This document shows, in pieces, positions 30,956 to 42,385 of a stretch of DNA of 64,000 nt. The position numbers and the translations under genes were made by a program. Positions within the stretch are counted from its first letter, which is position 1. Every line of letters begins with the position of its first letter. Below the pieces are notes generated by a model that searched no databases, was not told the origin of the DNA, and was given only the letters and a program-made list of their open reading frames with translations. Source of the DNA: Notamacropus eugenii (taxonomy: Eukaryota > Chordata > Mammalia > Diprotodontia > Macropodidae); the NCBI RefSeq assembly GCF_028372415.1, contig NC_092873.1, positions 353,028,660 through 353,092,659 of the forward strand, in the 5' to 3' direction.

Positions 30956-31336
30956 GCTTTCCCTGGATCCCTGGATGGTGGCCTTGCTTTCCATCGATCT
31001 TTGGTGGGAAAGCCTAAGTATTGGTTTACCTGATAGTCCAAAACATGAATGGAGCCATACCCTGGGGCTTTGAGGCCTTGAATTGTATTCCTCTGTTCAG
31101 CCTTTTGTCTGACAAATTTGGGCCCTGAATGGCTGCTGGTGACGTTAAGGTTTTGTAACTACCTTCTTTGGAAAGAATTGCCCTGGTAGATAAAGTGTGT
31201 AGAAGAGGATGCCTTTTCTTTATGCCCTTTTTGTAAATTTAGGTGGTTCTTGGGAGCCAAACCTGGGAAATCTTTGAGAACCACTTTACACCTCTTTTAA
31301 CCCTACCCTGAAGACTAAATTCTAGTTCTGTTAGGT
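30956..31336. other. No feature recognised
   Basis: Unique-looking sequence; no exon signal with family support. Confidence 0.4.
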
Positions 31337-31655
31337 TTGTATGCACATATTAGCAGGAGGCATCCTGTCTGTGCCTTTGCTGGGGCTGTTTCCTATGCCT
31401 GGAATGCAGTTTCTCCTCACCTGAGCCTCTTCGAATTCCTAGCTTCCTTCCAAGCTCAGCTCAGCATCACCTATTACAAGAGGCCTTTCCTACTTTTTTT
31501 GCCTTTGCTAACCTGTAGTATGTTCTGCCCTCCTATATCTTAAGTATATTTTGCATTTATTTATATGTGTATATGTTGTTTCTCCTGTGGGATGTAAGCT
31601 TCGTGACTGCAGGGGGCCTAACAAATGCATGTTGATGGATGAAGCTACCTAAGGG
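31337..31655 (+). mobile_element. L2 LINE 3' end, sense
   Basis: The translation includes SYAWNAVSP and LASFQAQLS, the L2 C-terminal AWN(A/S)LPP...SFKSQL motif, followed by a 3' UTR with GATGTAAGCTTCGTGACTGC and a tail near 31,650. Confidence 0.82.
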
Positions 31656-32140
31656 CAATGATTTCTGCCCTTTATTTTCACTGTTGCCTCCAAATGAAGA
31701 GTCATCTCTGCAGTTAGGTGAGTGTCTGAAAAGTCTGAAAGTGAGTAGAAGCATGTGATAGATACTGTGATCCTCCCTAGAAGCCTTCCAGACATTTATA
31801 TGGAAGTTAAAGGAAGCCTCTGGTTTTGTTTTTTTCCTATAATGACATTTTTGTTCCCAATAGCTTATATATTCCGAATTGTTTTTCTTTAAAAGTGAGT
31901 AGAGGATATGGAGGATAGTGCTATAGCCTATGCCAGGTTCTTGATAAGAAAAGATGTGCCTACTCTTTTCTTCCTCTGTCTTTGTACCTGTGGTTAGATA
32001 CCTGAATTTTTCTAACCCCTTCTGGACAAACGATATTGAAATATACCAGAAAGGAATTTTCTAAATGAGAGAACTTAAGTACACCTTTAAAAGAGGATTG
32101 CTATATAATGTCATTTTCAGAACAGTAGGTGCAGTTTCGT
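31656..32140. other. No feature recognised
   Basis: Unique-looking intronic or intergenic sequence. Confidence 0.35.
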
Positions 32141-32144
32141 TCAC

Positions 32145-32600
32145 TAGTTAAAAGCATTTGTTAACACTTACTACATTCTAGGCATTGTGCCAGGTGTTGG
32201 GGGTACAAAGAAAAACAAAAAAGTCCCTGACCTATCCTACCATACAGTCTTTGGAGATGAGGGCTCTAGTAGCTAGGGAATCAGGAAAGGCCATATATAG
32301 AACAGGACTCTTCAGGCTGAGCTTTGAAGGAAGGTAGGACTTCTGAGAGGAAGAGGTGAGATAGAAATAGATTGTGATAGACCTGAGATGGAGTATCACA
32401 TATGAAGGAAGGGCAAAGTAGGACAATTTCACTGGAATATACAATAGGTAAAGACAGCTAACGTGAAATATGCTTAGAAAGGTCTGGAGACAGATTGTAA
32501 AGGGCTTTAAATAACAAACAGAATTATGAGTTTTTATTTAACCCAGAAGAAGTAGGGAGGTACTGGAGCTTTTTGAGCAATCTGAATCTGGCAATGGATA
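32145..32600 (-). mobile_element. L2 LINE 3' part, antisense
   Basis: Tail antisense (TTAACACTTACTACATTCTA, GGCATTGTGCCAGGTGTTGG), then GCTGAGCTTTGAAGGAAGGT and TGTAAAGGGCTTTAAATAAC. Confidence 0.78.
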
Positions 32601-32624
32601 ATAGGTGTTTATTCTGTAATGGTG

Positions 32625-32752
32625 TGGTATTTGTTGTTCATTTGTTTCAGTTGTGTCTGATACTTTGTGATCCCATTTGGGGTTTTCTTGGCAAAAGTGC
32701 AGGAGTGGTTTGTCATTTCCTTCTCCAGCTCCTTTTGCAGATGAGGAAACTG
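32625..32752 (-). mobile_element. RTE-tailed CORE-SINE 3' part, antisense
   Basis: TTTGTTGTTCATTTGTTTCA, TGTGATCCCATTTGGGGTTT and TTTGCAGATGAGGAAACTG are the antisense of the SINE at 3,880, truncated at its 5' side. Confidence 0.85.
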
Positions 32753-32754
32753 TA

Positions 32755-33995
32755 ACTTGTAACAAAGGATTAAAAAAAGAGTAGAAAAACAGTTCAGCAA
32801 AACTAATTAGCACATCACCTGACTAATAGTCATAGTATATGCAGTAATTTGGAGACAAACTTGTTCATTATAATTACATAACCATTTTCATCATTTAAAA
32901 ATTCCTTCCATTAACATTGTGTAGTCTTTGTGTGTATTGTTTCCTGGTTCCTTTTCTTTACTCTTTATCAGTTAATATAGGTCTTCCCATGCTTCTCTGA
33001 ATTATTATTTTCCATTTCTCATGGCACAATACTATCCTATTGAATTAATACACCTCGGTTTTTAGCCTTTTCCCAATTAATTGGTGGGTGGGTTTTTTTT
33101 TTTCTTCCTGTTTTTGGCTACCCTGGAAGGTACTGCTATGAATGTTTTGGTGTATGAGAGACCATTGTCTTTAACCTACTCCTGTAAAAGGAATCTCTGG
33201 GTCAAAGGGTATGGACATTTTAGTCAGTTGGCATAATTTCACACTGATTGCTTGGACCAAGTTTTCACTCTACCAACAGTGTATTAGTGTCCCTGTGTTT
33301 CTGCAGCCTTTCCAACATCAGCTTTGCCAGTTTGGTGCCTGGTGATGAAACCTGAATTGTTTTGATTTGCATGTCTTTAATTTTAAGTAATTTGGAGCAG
33401 TCTTTCACATGGTTATTAATAATTTGTTATTCTTATGAGAACTGTGTTGTTTTTTTTTTCAGTCATCCATTGAGGAAATGGCTCTTTGTCTTATATATTC
33501 ATATTAGTTCCCTTAAATGTTAGACATCAGACCCTTATCAGAGACATTTGAAGCAAAGATTTTTGCCCCAATTGACAGCTTCCTTTATCCTAATTATATT
33601 TATTTTGTTTATTCACAACCTTTTTAATTTTATGTAGTCAAAATTAGCCATTTTATCTTTTAAATTCATTCTTGTTTGGTCAAGAACTATACCTCTAGCC
33701 CCACCTGAGATAGGTACCTAATCTAGTTTTCTTCTATTTTTAATTTTATCATATGGCCATTCATATTCAGATATCATCTACTTTTTTAAGGTTATCCTGT
33801 TATATAGCTTTTCATATTAGTCTAAATCCAGTTTTTGTCCAGCTGCTTTTTACAGTCCCCATCGTTCTCCTCCAGTTTCTGTTTTTTCCTTATCTGGTCT
33901 GTTCCACTGATCCACTTTGCTATTTTTGCCAGGTACTAGAGTTTTCTTCTATTTTCACAGTGTCACAAATTGATGGATCTTATAAACTGCTTCAA
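32755..33995 (-). mobile_element. Older L1, 3' part, antisense
   Basis: Antisense L1 ORF2 C-terminal DNA in order: TTCCCATGCTTCTCTGAATT, TCTCTGGGTCAAAGGGTATG, TCTACCAACAGTGTATTAGT, TCAGACCCTTATCAGAGACA, GTCTGTTCCACTGATCCA. Frames are heavily broken; older than the L1 at 18,465. Confidence 0.85.
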
Positions 33996-34714
33996 TGAAC
34001 CTTCATTTTAAAATAAACCCTCCATGATCAGATTTATGTTCTTAAGTATATCTTAGATATCTAGCCTTGGCCTTGTAAAATAACTCTACTCTTTGATACT
34101 TATCAAAGATAAGGGAAACTCCTCCAAGCTACACATGGCACCTGATATTTTGTACTTTTTAAATTAATGAAATCAGTGGAATTTATAAGAACAGAAAAAA
34201 GTTTTTAAGTTTTGGGATCATTTTCTTTTACATCTTTCTTAAGTGTACTTATTTGGGATATTTATGAGTAAGGAGATGCAGAAAAGATGCCTATTTGCAT
34301 TGATTGGTAGAGGGAGTTTTCCTCACTTAGGAACTACCTATACCAAGTAAGTCACAGGTCTAATTCCTATCCCTTTAAATATAGAGTAGAATTTTATCAA
34401 TATTGTAAACATATAATGAACTTTACAGAAATTGTCTCTGGTGAAACTTGATCCCCTACCTCCATTGAATTGAATAATAGAAAGGATTTCCCAAATAGCA
34501 AGGACAATTGAAATTGGTGAATACCCTCTCCAAGATAAATTGGAGAAATTATTCAGATGTCAGCAAAATCCTGGACAGGGACAAAGCTTAATTTTTTAAT
34601 TAGTTGACTTTTACTGAATTAGTCTTTGCTAAATTTAGATTTTGTGATTTCTGAGAAAGGATCTTACAAGTGAGAAGCACCATGGTAGAAGGAGCTCTAA
34701 AAATTTGCAAATAT
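33996..34714. other. No feature recognised
   Basis: AT-rich, no coding or RNA-gene signal. Confidence 0.4.
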
Positions 34715-34870
34715 ATGTTTAGGGCTGGAAGGGACCTTAGAAACCACGTAGGTAAGCCTACCTCTTTTTTACAGAAGATGAATCCAAGATACAGAGATGT
34801 TAAGTGAATCAATACAATAGAGAGGAGCAGAAGCAGGGATTTGAAACTAGGTTTTAAAATTCCAAATTCC
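34715..34870 (-). mobile_element. MIR-type SINE, antisense
   Basis: TAGGGCTGGAAGGGACCTTA, then TTTTTTACAGAAGATGAATC and GCAGGGATTTGAAACTAGGT. Confidence 0.75.
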
Positions 34871-34959
34871 ACAATATTTTCACTAGATCTTGTGTTTAAA
34901 TCTTTTCTCTGCCAAATTCTACAGTATTTTCACTGGATCTTGTATTTTAATTTCTTCTC

Positions 34960-35070
34960 TCAGTAGTACCTGTATGACCTTTGGATGAATCACTTAACCT
35001 CCAAAGTATATAAAATGAGAGGTTGGAAGTGTGGTTACTTACCCTTCAAAAGCTATGGTTCTGTGGATAT
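34960..35070 (+). mobile_element. MIR-type SINE piece, sense
   Basis: CAGTAGTACCTGTATGACCT, GGATGAATCACTTAACCTCC, then AAAAGCTATGGTTCTG at the tail side. Confidence 0.5.
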
Positions 35071-35628
35071 AATATCTGAGAAACATTTTCTTTGTCTTTA
35101 CTATTTACAGGCCTGTATTGAAAGTTGTTGCTAGTAATTTGGACCTTCATGGAGGGAGAAGATTTTTGTCTTTGGATACTTCCAAACTCTCACTTTTTTT
35201 GTTAATTTTAGCTTTGTATGACTTTTTCTTCCTTTTCTTAAAAGACCTTTAGGAGAAGGACCCAAAGTGGGTAAACTTTGATCCTTAGAGGTCAGTGTGT
35301 TCTATATCTATTTTGGGAGTAATACTGACTCCTGTGGCCTCAACTTGTAGTAGTTTCATCTATACAGGTTACTGCCAAAGTAACCATTGACATATTTCAG
35401 ACATGATGAAGGTTCCCACAGAAGAGTCTAGCATGGGGTCCTTAGAGTGCCCAGAAGCCAGGGCTCTTTAGGGGGTAGAACTCTTGCTCATTATGTGAAT
35501 GGGTGGCATGAACAGTGTTCTCTCCTGTTAGTTTTTCATCTGGAAAACATTCCTTTCACCAGTAAAGCCACATCCTGAGGAACAGACAAAAAGGTACCTT
35601 TGAATTATCACTGGAAGATGCCATATGT
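35071..35628. other. Unique-looking stretch with a weak exon candidate at 35,532-35,593
   Basis: The candidate has a TCTCTCCTGTTAG acceptor (AG at 35,530-35,531) and an AAAAG|GTACCT donor (GT at 35,594-35,595). One frame is open (it includes FLSPVKPHPEEQTK). No family is recognised and 62 bases are easily open by chance, so this is a candidate only. Confidence 0.2.
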
Positions 35629-35733
35629 CAATGATGTCAAACTCAGATAGAAATGGAAACATTTCCCAATTATATTTTAATCTGGTTAGGGCCACATTTG
35701 GGAATGTTGCAGGCCATGTGTTTGACACCTCTG
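35629..35733. mobile_element. Short hAT-type MITE
   Basis: Terminal inverted repeats CAATGATGTCAAAC and GTTTGACACCTCTG (reverse CAGAGGTGTCAAAC) bound 105 bases. The flanking octamers CCATATGT and CTGTATAT agree at 5 of 8 positions, and all mismatches are transitions. The internal TTTCCCAATTATATTTTAAT is typical of this marsupial MITE family. Confidence 0.65.
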
Positions 35734-35904
35734 CTGTATATGATTAGACTTCACCTGTCTTTTAATAACAGCTCTGTAGTGCTTTTGACAAGACACATCG
35801 GTTTTACCTTTTTACCATTTTACCTTGTCATTCAGGTTCATCTTGTTGAACTTCCTAAGAATTGATTTAGATAATTTGAGTGTTTAAGGAAAAAAAAGTT
35901 CCTC

Positions 35905-36090
35905 TTGTCTGCCCAGTAATCCTGTAGCCAATTGAATAAAATCCAAACTCTTTATCCTAGGCCTATTCAAGGCCTTAACACTATCTGGGCTCCAATAATC
36001 TTTCCAGTCTTGACTCTCTCTTTCCACAGAAGCCCTCAGCTTCAACTGTAATTGCTTTTCATTCTTCCATGCTCTTGATAAAACTGTTGT
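35905..36090 (+). mobile_element. L2 LINE fragment, sense
   Basis: AATAAAATCCAAACTCTTTA, then GGCCTATTCAAGGCCTTAAC and CTATCTGGGCTCC, the L2 segment encoding KI...(A/T)(F/Y)KALH. Confidence 0.7.
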
Positions 36091-36104
36091 CAATGGCTAT
36101 TCCG

Positions 36105-37005
36105 TCAACATGCAAGTAAGTATTAAGCTCTTACTGTGTGCCAGGAACTATGCTGAGCCCTGGAGAATAAAAAGAAAGGAAAAAATGCAGTCCTTGACCT
36201 CAAGGAGCTCTCTAATGGGGGAGACAACATGCAAATAACTAAGTACCTTTAAGATAGATGCAGTTTAATTGGAACATCTCCATAGGGAGAAAGGGGAGGG
36301 GGGCTGACAAAGACAAAGAAATACCTCTTGCAGATGGCAGGATTTGAGCAAAGCCAGGAGGTGAGAGGGAAGAACATTTCAGGCCTAGATCAGCTAGTGC
36401 ATGAGCTCAGAGGCAGGAGATGGAGGACTACGTGCAAGAAACAACAAGAAAGCCAGGATCGCTGGAACATAGATTACATAGAGGGAAATAAAGTGTGCAA
36501 GACTAGAAAGGTAGGATGGCTCCAGCATATTTGATCTTGAAGGTAATGGGAGCCACTGGAATTTACTGAGCAAGGGTTAGAGAGGCTGTTGCAATGGTCC
36601 AGGTGTGAAGTGGTGAGGTCCTTAATGGAGAGCTGTTGTGCAGGTAGAAACAAGACTTGGCAACAGATTGGATATGTGAGATGAGTGGAAGTGAGTACTT
36701 GAGGATGACAGCAAAATTAAGAGCCAGAGTAACTGAGACAATTATTGTCCTCTTGACAGCAGTAGAGAAGTTTGAAAGAGGAGAATTTTTTGAGGAAAGA
36801 TAATGAGTTCTATTTTGTTCATGGTGAGTTTAAGATGCCTTAGGAACACCAATTTGAGATTACTGAGAGGCAGTTAGTGGGTGATATAAGACTGGAGCTC
36901 AGGAGAAAAGTTTGGACTGGATTTATAGATCTGGAAATCATCTGCATAGAGGTGACAATTGTACCCTTGGGAACTGGTGAGACCAACAAATATGGAATAG
37001 AGGGG
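36105..37005 (-). mobile_element. L2 LINE 3' half, antisense
   Basis: Tail antisense (AGTATTAAGCTCTTACTGTG) through RT-encoding DNA; continued beyond a DNA-transposon insert at 37,241. Confidence 0.88.
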
Positions 37006-37240
37006 ATTCAATGTTTTTTGTATCATGGACCCTTTTGGTCCTATGGACCCCTTCTCAGAATAATGTATTGTTGTTTTTTAATTTATAATTGAAGAAAATG
37101 CTAAATTTCAACTAGAGGTTAGTTAAAATAAATAATGTAATTTTTCCCCAACCAAGTTAACAGACCACCCCCTCTCCTCAAATCTATCCATAGACCTTTA
37201 GGGAGATGATTTAAGGACCTCTTGATATAAAGAAGACTCG
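37006..37240. mobile_element. Non-autonomous DNA transposon inside an L2
   Basis: L2 homology breaks at about 37,005 and resumes near 37,241. The insert has TTTTTTGTATCATGGACCC and ATGGACCCCTTCTCAGAATA, shared with 22,496-22,625. Exact ends and target duplication are not resolved. Confidence 0.6.
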
Positions 37241-37470
37241 GCATATTCTTGAGTAGTGGATGAAGCTCCAGCAAAGAATTCTAAGAAGTAGCAATCAGGT
37301 TAGGAGAAAGCAGTGTCATGAAAACCTAGAAGAGGGAAGAGTTTCCATAGAGGGTGATCAACAGTGTCCAAGGCCACAGAGGTCAAGAATGAGGTTAGAT
37401 GAAGGCCATTAGATTTGGAAATTAAGAGATCATTGATAATTTTGGGCAGAGCAATTTTGGTGGAATAATC
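37241..37470 (-). mobile_element. L2 LINE, upstream RT part, antisense
   Basis: AAAGCAGTGTCATGAAAACC, TGATCAACAGTGTCCAAGGC and GATTTGGAAATTAAGAGATC match 7,500-7,630 and 63,290-63,410. The antisense of CAACAGTGTCCAAGGC encodes the RT motif (A/T)FDTV. Confidence 0.85.
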
Positions 37471-37471
37471 C

Positions 37472-37565
37472 AGAAGTATTTATTCAGCACACACTACTAT
37501 ATAAGTAGGACACTGTGCTGGCCAGTGGGGTTACCAAAAGAAAAGAAAAATAGGCCCTGCTTCTT
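37472..37565 (-). mobile_element. Another L2-type 3' end, antisense
   Basis: AGTATTTATTCAGCACACAC, GGACACTGTGCTGGCCAGTG, then a short UTR piece. Confidence 0.65.
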
Positions 37566-37708
37566 GGAGATTATAGTCTATAGAATTTTCTACTTTTCTA
37601 AATCCCACCTGTGAAGTTGTTTTCAATTACTTAATCAATTGATTTTGCGGTTTTGCCCTTATAAATCATATTAGGAAAAGTTACTTTAGTAATGGGGAAA
37701 TAGAAGCT

Positions 37709-38282
37709 TGTATTTGACCCCGTGCAGGGTAGCAGGGCATTTGTTGACTGTAGCTAACTTCCCAATTTCTGCAAAGCTGAGCTCCTGCAGAAATAAACTG
37801 ATGCTCCAACTTCCTCTTTTCAGCTAGTCTTAACCAGTCCCTTTAATATGCCAGAATGCCAAACATTCCACTTGTCTCAGCCCTTGTAATATTCTAATCT
37901 GTAGTAAAGAAAGGGTGTTACTACTTGATACTGCAATTCTCCCCAACTCACCCAGTAGCTTATTATTACAAATCAGTTTGATTTCCTATTCCTTGAATGG
38001 GTCTCCCTTTTCTGTTTCCTATTTTCACACTATCTGAAACATAACAATGTGTAATGCTCTAGCCAATGAGGATAACGTCTGTGTTACTCAAAATTTTGTA
38101 ACTTTTGATTCCTCTTTTGTGTTCTTTAATGACTATAAAAGAGCCCCATAAAACCTCATGAGGCATCCTTGTATACTGAAGAGCGTTGGATCCCATTTAT
38201 TGACAATTGCTAATAAATTGATTATGCTTGGATTTTATTGCCTCAGTTTCTCTCAGTCATGTTTCAGATTGTAATTCAGACA
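37709..38282 (+). mobile_element. Solo LTR, sense
   Basis: TATA-like GACTATAAAAGAGCC near 38,131, and TTGCTAATAAATTGATTATGC near 38,206 as the polyadenylation region. The last ~80 bases resemble the LTRs of the element at 56,117-61,883 (GCAATTGC...GCTAATAAATTAATATGC), so the families are related. Ends are approximate and it is solo. Confidence 0.68.
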
Positions 38283-38289
38283 CACCTTT

Positions 38290-38410
38290 CCTTCTAGATC
38301 CAGCTTAAATCTCATCTAAATCTCAAGTGATTGATTCCATCCTGCCTTCTAGCTCTTTTACAGAATTATTGTCTGAGCCTTTCATTTACAAATAGTCTGG
38401 TACTATCTTG
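38290..38410 (+). mobile_element. L2 LINE fragment, left of an RTE insertion
   Basis: CCTTCTAGATCCAGCTTAAA parallels the L2 segment encoding SFK(S/A)QL near the C-terminus. L2-like sequence appears again after 40,719. Confidence 0.5.
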
Positions 38411-38414
38411 TTTA

Positions 38415-40718
38415 TCTTGAACAGTTTGTTGCTTATTTGGAGGGAAAGTTGAGCCAACTGATAATTGGCAACAGTGGAGCAGAAAAGGAGTGGGCAGCTT
38501 TCAGAGATTTTGTGTACAGCACTGCATTTGCTCATCTGGGTCAGAACACTCCCAAACATCAAGACTAGTTTGATGAAAATGATGGGAAAATTAAGAAGCT
38601 GCTACATGAAAAATGAGAGCTCCACAGGATGTACCAGCAGGATAGTTCACCTCTGAGAAGGCAGCATTTAATTCCATCAAAAGCAAAATACAAGCAAAGC
38701 TTAGAAAGATGCAGTATTCCTAGCTCAGTAAGAAGGCAAATGAAATTCAGTTTTATGCTGATAGTAACAATCCAAAGCACTTTTATGATTCCCTGAAAGC
38801 TATTCATGGACCAAAAACTTATGGTGCATCTCAACTACTCAGTGCTGATGGAGCCACATTGATTAGTGTTAAGGACATGATCCTAGAGAGATGGGCTGAA
38901 CACTTCCATAGTGTTCTCAACAGACCATCATCAATCAATGCTGAGGTCATTGAAATTTACATCAGGTTGAAGTCCATCCCTCCTTAGCTGAACTTCCAAC
39001 TGAAGAAGAGGTTTTGAGGGTCATAAGGCTCCTTTCATGTGGCAAAGCACCTGGTGCTGATTCTATTCCAGCTGAGATTTACAAGGTAGGGGGTCCATTG
39101 CTCATACAAAAGCTGACTAAAGTGTTCCAGGTTATATGGCAAGAGGCGGTTATCCCCCAGGAGTTCAAGGATGCCTCCATTGTCCATATCTATAAGGGTA
39201 AAGAGAATAGGTTGTCCTGTGACAATCACAGGGGGGGTCTCTGTCTTAGTCACTGCTGACCAAATTCTTGCTAGAGTCCTCCTTAATAGGCTGAACCTTC
39301 ACCTGGAAGATGATCATCTACCTGAGAGCCATTGTGGCTTCAGAAAGGGCCAAGGAACAGTCGATATGGTGTTTGCTACCCTACAACTCCAGGAGAAATG
39401 CCAGGAGGAGAACAGAGGACGGTACACAACATTTATAGATCTGACCAAGGCCTTTGACACTGTTAGTCATGAGGGCTTATGGAAAATTATGTCAAAAGTT
39501 GGTTGTCCGGAGAAGTTCATCAATATTGCACATCAGTTTCATGATGGCATGTTTGCCCAGGTTCTGAATAGTGAATAATGCTCTCATGCCTTCCCAGTCA
39601 CCAGTGGAGTGTAACAGGGCTGTGTGCTTGCTCCCATGCTTTTTAGCATGATATTTTCAGCCATGTTGTCAAATGCTTTCAATGAGGATAAACATGGCAT
39701 CAAGGTCAGCTACTGTTCTGATGGTAAATTCTTCAGTTTGAAAAGGCTACAAGCCAAGACCAAAGTAGGGAGGGAGTGTTGGTGCATGATTTTCTGTTTG
39801 CAGATGATAGTGCACTCAATGCAGCCTCTGAAACTGAGATGCAACAAAGTATGGATCAATTCTCTGTTGCCTGTGCTAATTTTGGCCTAATAATTAACAC
39901 CAAGAAAACACAAGTGCTCCATCAGCCTCCACCACACCATCCATACGTGGAACCATTGGTTACAACAAATGGAGAAGTTTTGAATCCTGTGGCTAAGTTC
40001 ACTTAACTTGGTAGTATGCTTTCCAGGGATGTACACATTGACAATGAGGTTGACCCACACATTGCCAGAGGTAGCTCAGTGTTTGGGAGGCTCTGAAGAA
40101 AAGTTTGGGAGAGAAGAGGTATTAGTCTGACTACCAAACTGAAGGTCTACAGAGCCATTGTGCTGACCTCATTGTTGTGTGCCTGTGAAACATGGACAGT
40201 CTACTAGTGCCATGCCAGGAAACTGAATCACTTCCATTTGAACTGTCTTAGGAAGATCCTGAGGATCACCTGGCAGGATAAGGTACCAGACACTGAAGTT
40301 CTTGCTCAAGCTGAACTGCCAAACATTTAAACTATGCTTCAGAGAGCTCAACTCCAGTGGGCTAGCCATGTTGTTTGAATACAAAATGTATGCTTGCCAA
40401 AAAAGACTATTTTATGGAGAACTCTCATGGGGCAGGTGATCACATGGTGATCAGAAGCAGCCCACATGGCATGCCCACATCAGAAAGGGTGCTGTGTTCT
40501 ATGAGCAAAGCAGAATTGAGACAGCACAAAGTAAACGTAAGATGCGCAAATTTGAAGTAACCACCCCAAATATTCACATGGATTGTCTGTGCTCTATCTA
40601 GGGTAGAGCATTCCGAGCTGGTATTGCTCTGATCAGCCATAGTCAGACACACTGAAATTTCACTTTAGATGATGATGTCATTTTGGTCCTCAAGAATGAA
40701 GGACAGCAACCAATCAAG
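38415..40718 (+). mobile_element. RTE LINE, 5'-truncated, runs to the 3' end
   Basis: Starts in the endonuclease-RT linker at the point matching 15,112 and continues about 2.3 kb to the RTE 3' end (TTTTGGTCCTCAAGAATGAA, then GGACAGCAACCAATCAA). TACTATCTTG at 38,401 and TACTGTCTTG at 40,719 may be the remains of the target duplication. It is the longest RTE copy here. Confidence 0.92.
39005..40370 (+). pseudogene. RTE reverse transcriptase remnant
   Basis: RT motifs in order across shifting frames: CGKAPGADSIPAEIYK (about 39,040-39,090), FRKGQGTVDMVFA (39,340-39,378), TTFIDLTKAFDTVS (39,427-39,470; the catalytic Asp block A), CVLAPMLFSMIF (39,620-39,655), then FLFADDSALNAAS (39,785-39,825; FADD box). 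The thumb and C-terminal region follows to about 40,370. Several frameshifts and stops are present. Host-gene naming from such hits would be wrong. Confidence 0.9.
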
Positions 40719-40984
40719 TACTGTCTTGTACCATTTCTGTTGTTATCTATTTGTCTTGAACTGTTATTTATATCTATATTATTTGGTTTTCCTCATTTGC
40801 CATTTCTCATAACTTGAGTTTAAGTTTTTTAAGGCTTATACTCCCCCACACCTCTTTTAAATAGTGTCCTTCATTATCTTTATAAATGTGTTAGTTTGTT
40901 GTCTTTCTACAGAACATACGGTCTTTGGTTTTTTGCCTCCACTAAAATCCTAACTTCATGTTGATGGTGAAAGAGGGGATCACC
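40719..40984 (+). mobile_element. Possible L2 remainder, then unassigned sequence
   Basis: TTATCTATTTGTCTTGAACT parallels an L2 3' UTR stretch. After about 40,900 nothing is recognised. Confidence 0.35.
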
Positions 40985-41240
40985 ATTATAAACAAGTGCT
41001 TGTTTTTAAACATCAGTTTTTATTTATATATTTTGTTTTTATACCACTTGAATTTCTCCCAGCACTCCCTTCCTAAGAACATTCCATATAATAGTATTTT
41101 GAAAGAAAAAAATAAAAAGAGGAAGAGGATAAAAAATAAATCAGGAAAACTGAGCAGTAAGTCTGAAAACATATACTGTGTACTACACCTGAGGGACCTC
41201 CAATCTCTGGAGTATCTTCTTTGACCCCTATTAGATGTCT
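40985..41240 (-). mobile_element. Old L1 3' end, antisense
   Basis: TTTTATACCACTTGAATTTC, then CCCAGCACTCCCTTCC and AAATCAGGAAAACTGAGCAG, an old marsupial L1 3' UTR as I recall it. Confidence 0.55.
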
Positions 41241-41269
41241 TCTCATATCTCTTTGAGGTCATGCTATCA

Positions 41270-41500
41270 ACAAACATTTAAACATTTCATTTCCTAGCTG
41301 GCTGCCCTCATTTTGGACTTCTTTGACTTCTCCACCATGCCCCCATTTCATCTTGCAAGATTCAGTCATACTTATTATTCACATTTCTAAAGTACCTTCT
41401 CTGCCCATTACATTGTGAACTCCTTTAAGGCAGGGACTGTATTTTGCCTCTTTTTGTATGCCCAACACTTAGTACAGGGCCTGGCACATAGTAGGCATTT
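41270..41500 (+). mobile_element. L2-type 3' end, first of two in a row
   Basis: TTTGGACTTCTTTGACTTCT, TTGTGAACTCCTTTAAGGCA, then GGCCTGGCACATAGTAGGCA. Confidence 0.75.
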
Positions 41501-41549
41501 ATTGCCTTACACATTCTGCCCCTCTGATTGGAAGAGCCATCAAGTCCTC

Positions 41550-41790
41550 TATTTGAGGAAGGGGTGGGACAGAACAGGACAGACCTTTCATTTCCCGCCT
41601 CGCTGTATTCAGTTTGGCCTTCTTTGGCTTCTCCTTTATCCTCCCCTACCAGGTACCTCCCCCCTTCTCCTTTCTTTTGTCTTCCCCTATTATTTGGTAA
41701 GTTCCTTGAAGATAGGCACTGTCTTTTTCATCGTTTGTATCCCCAGTATAGCGCCCGGTACATAGTAGATGATTAATAAGTGGTTACTGA
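41550..41790 (+). mobile_element. L2-type 3' end, second of two in a row
   Basis: Parallel to the preceding element: TTTGGCCTTCTTTGGCTTCT, GTAAGTTCCTTGAAGATAGG, then CGCCCGGTACATAGTAGATG and a TGATTGATT end. Confidence 0.78.
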
Positions 41791-41794
41791 TTGA

Positions 41795-41943
41795 TTTGCT
41801 ACTGTATGCCAACCAGCCATTGTGCTAATTGACCAGGGTACTAAGAACTCCCACTTACTCAAAGAGCTCTCATTCTAATGGGGGAGACTATATGCAGACA
41901 CTTTTATAAGGTAGACATATAAGATATACATATAAGATATACA
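41795..41943 (-). mobile_element. L2 3' end, antisense, left of a MIR
   Basis: GCTACTGTATGCCAACCAGC, AGAGCTCTCATTCTAATGGG. Continues after the MIR at 42,131. Confidence 0.7.
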
Positions 41944-42130
41944 AGGGAAGGGGGGAGGGAACAAGCATTTATTAAGCACCTACTATGTGCCATGTACTAG
42001 CACTTTATTAGTATTTTGTCATTTGATCCTCCCAACAACCCTATGAGCTAGGTGCTATTATTATCCCCACTCAGTTAAGGAAACTGAAGAGGGAGATTAA
42101 GTGACTTGCTCGGGTCTTCCAAACTCCAGG
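41944..42130 (-). mobile_element. MIR/CORE-SINE inside an L2, antisense
   Basis: AAGCACCTACTATGTGCCAT, CCCAACAACCCTATGAGCTA, TTAAGGAAACTGAAGAGGGA, AAGTGACTTGCTCGGGTC: complete antisense MIR order. Confidence 0.88.
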
Positions 42131-42385
42131 CCCAGCACTCTCTCCACTGAAACTTCTTGCAAGGGAAGGGGAGGAGAGGAGATGATCTGAGCTGAGTCTA
42201 ACTCTTAAAAAGCCAGGAGAGGGGGAGGTTTGAGGAATGAAAAGCTGACTGAAGTAGGGAAACAGCGAAAAGAAGGAGCTCAAGTGTCATGTGTGAGGAA
42301 GATCAAGAACGACAGTGTCATTGGATTATAAAATTTCAGAAGACTGGAAAGGTGAGAGGGCCAAGGAGAAATAATGCACATGGTG
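42131..42385 (-). mobile_element. L2 LINE, antisense, right of the MIR
   Basis: GAGCTGAGTCTAACTCTTAA, GGAACAGTG-like and AGAAGACTGGAAAGGTGAGA segments in L2 antisense order. Confidence 0.7.

Noticed and set aside
35113-35252. Open frame after a CTATTTACAG acceptor-like site
   Set aside because: The frame becomes a poly-Phe/Leu run from T-rich DNA and ends in a stop with no donor.
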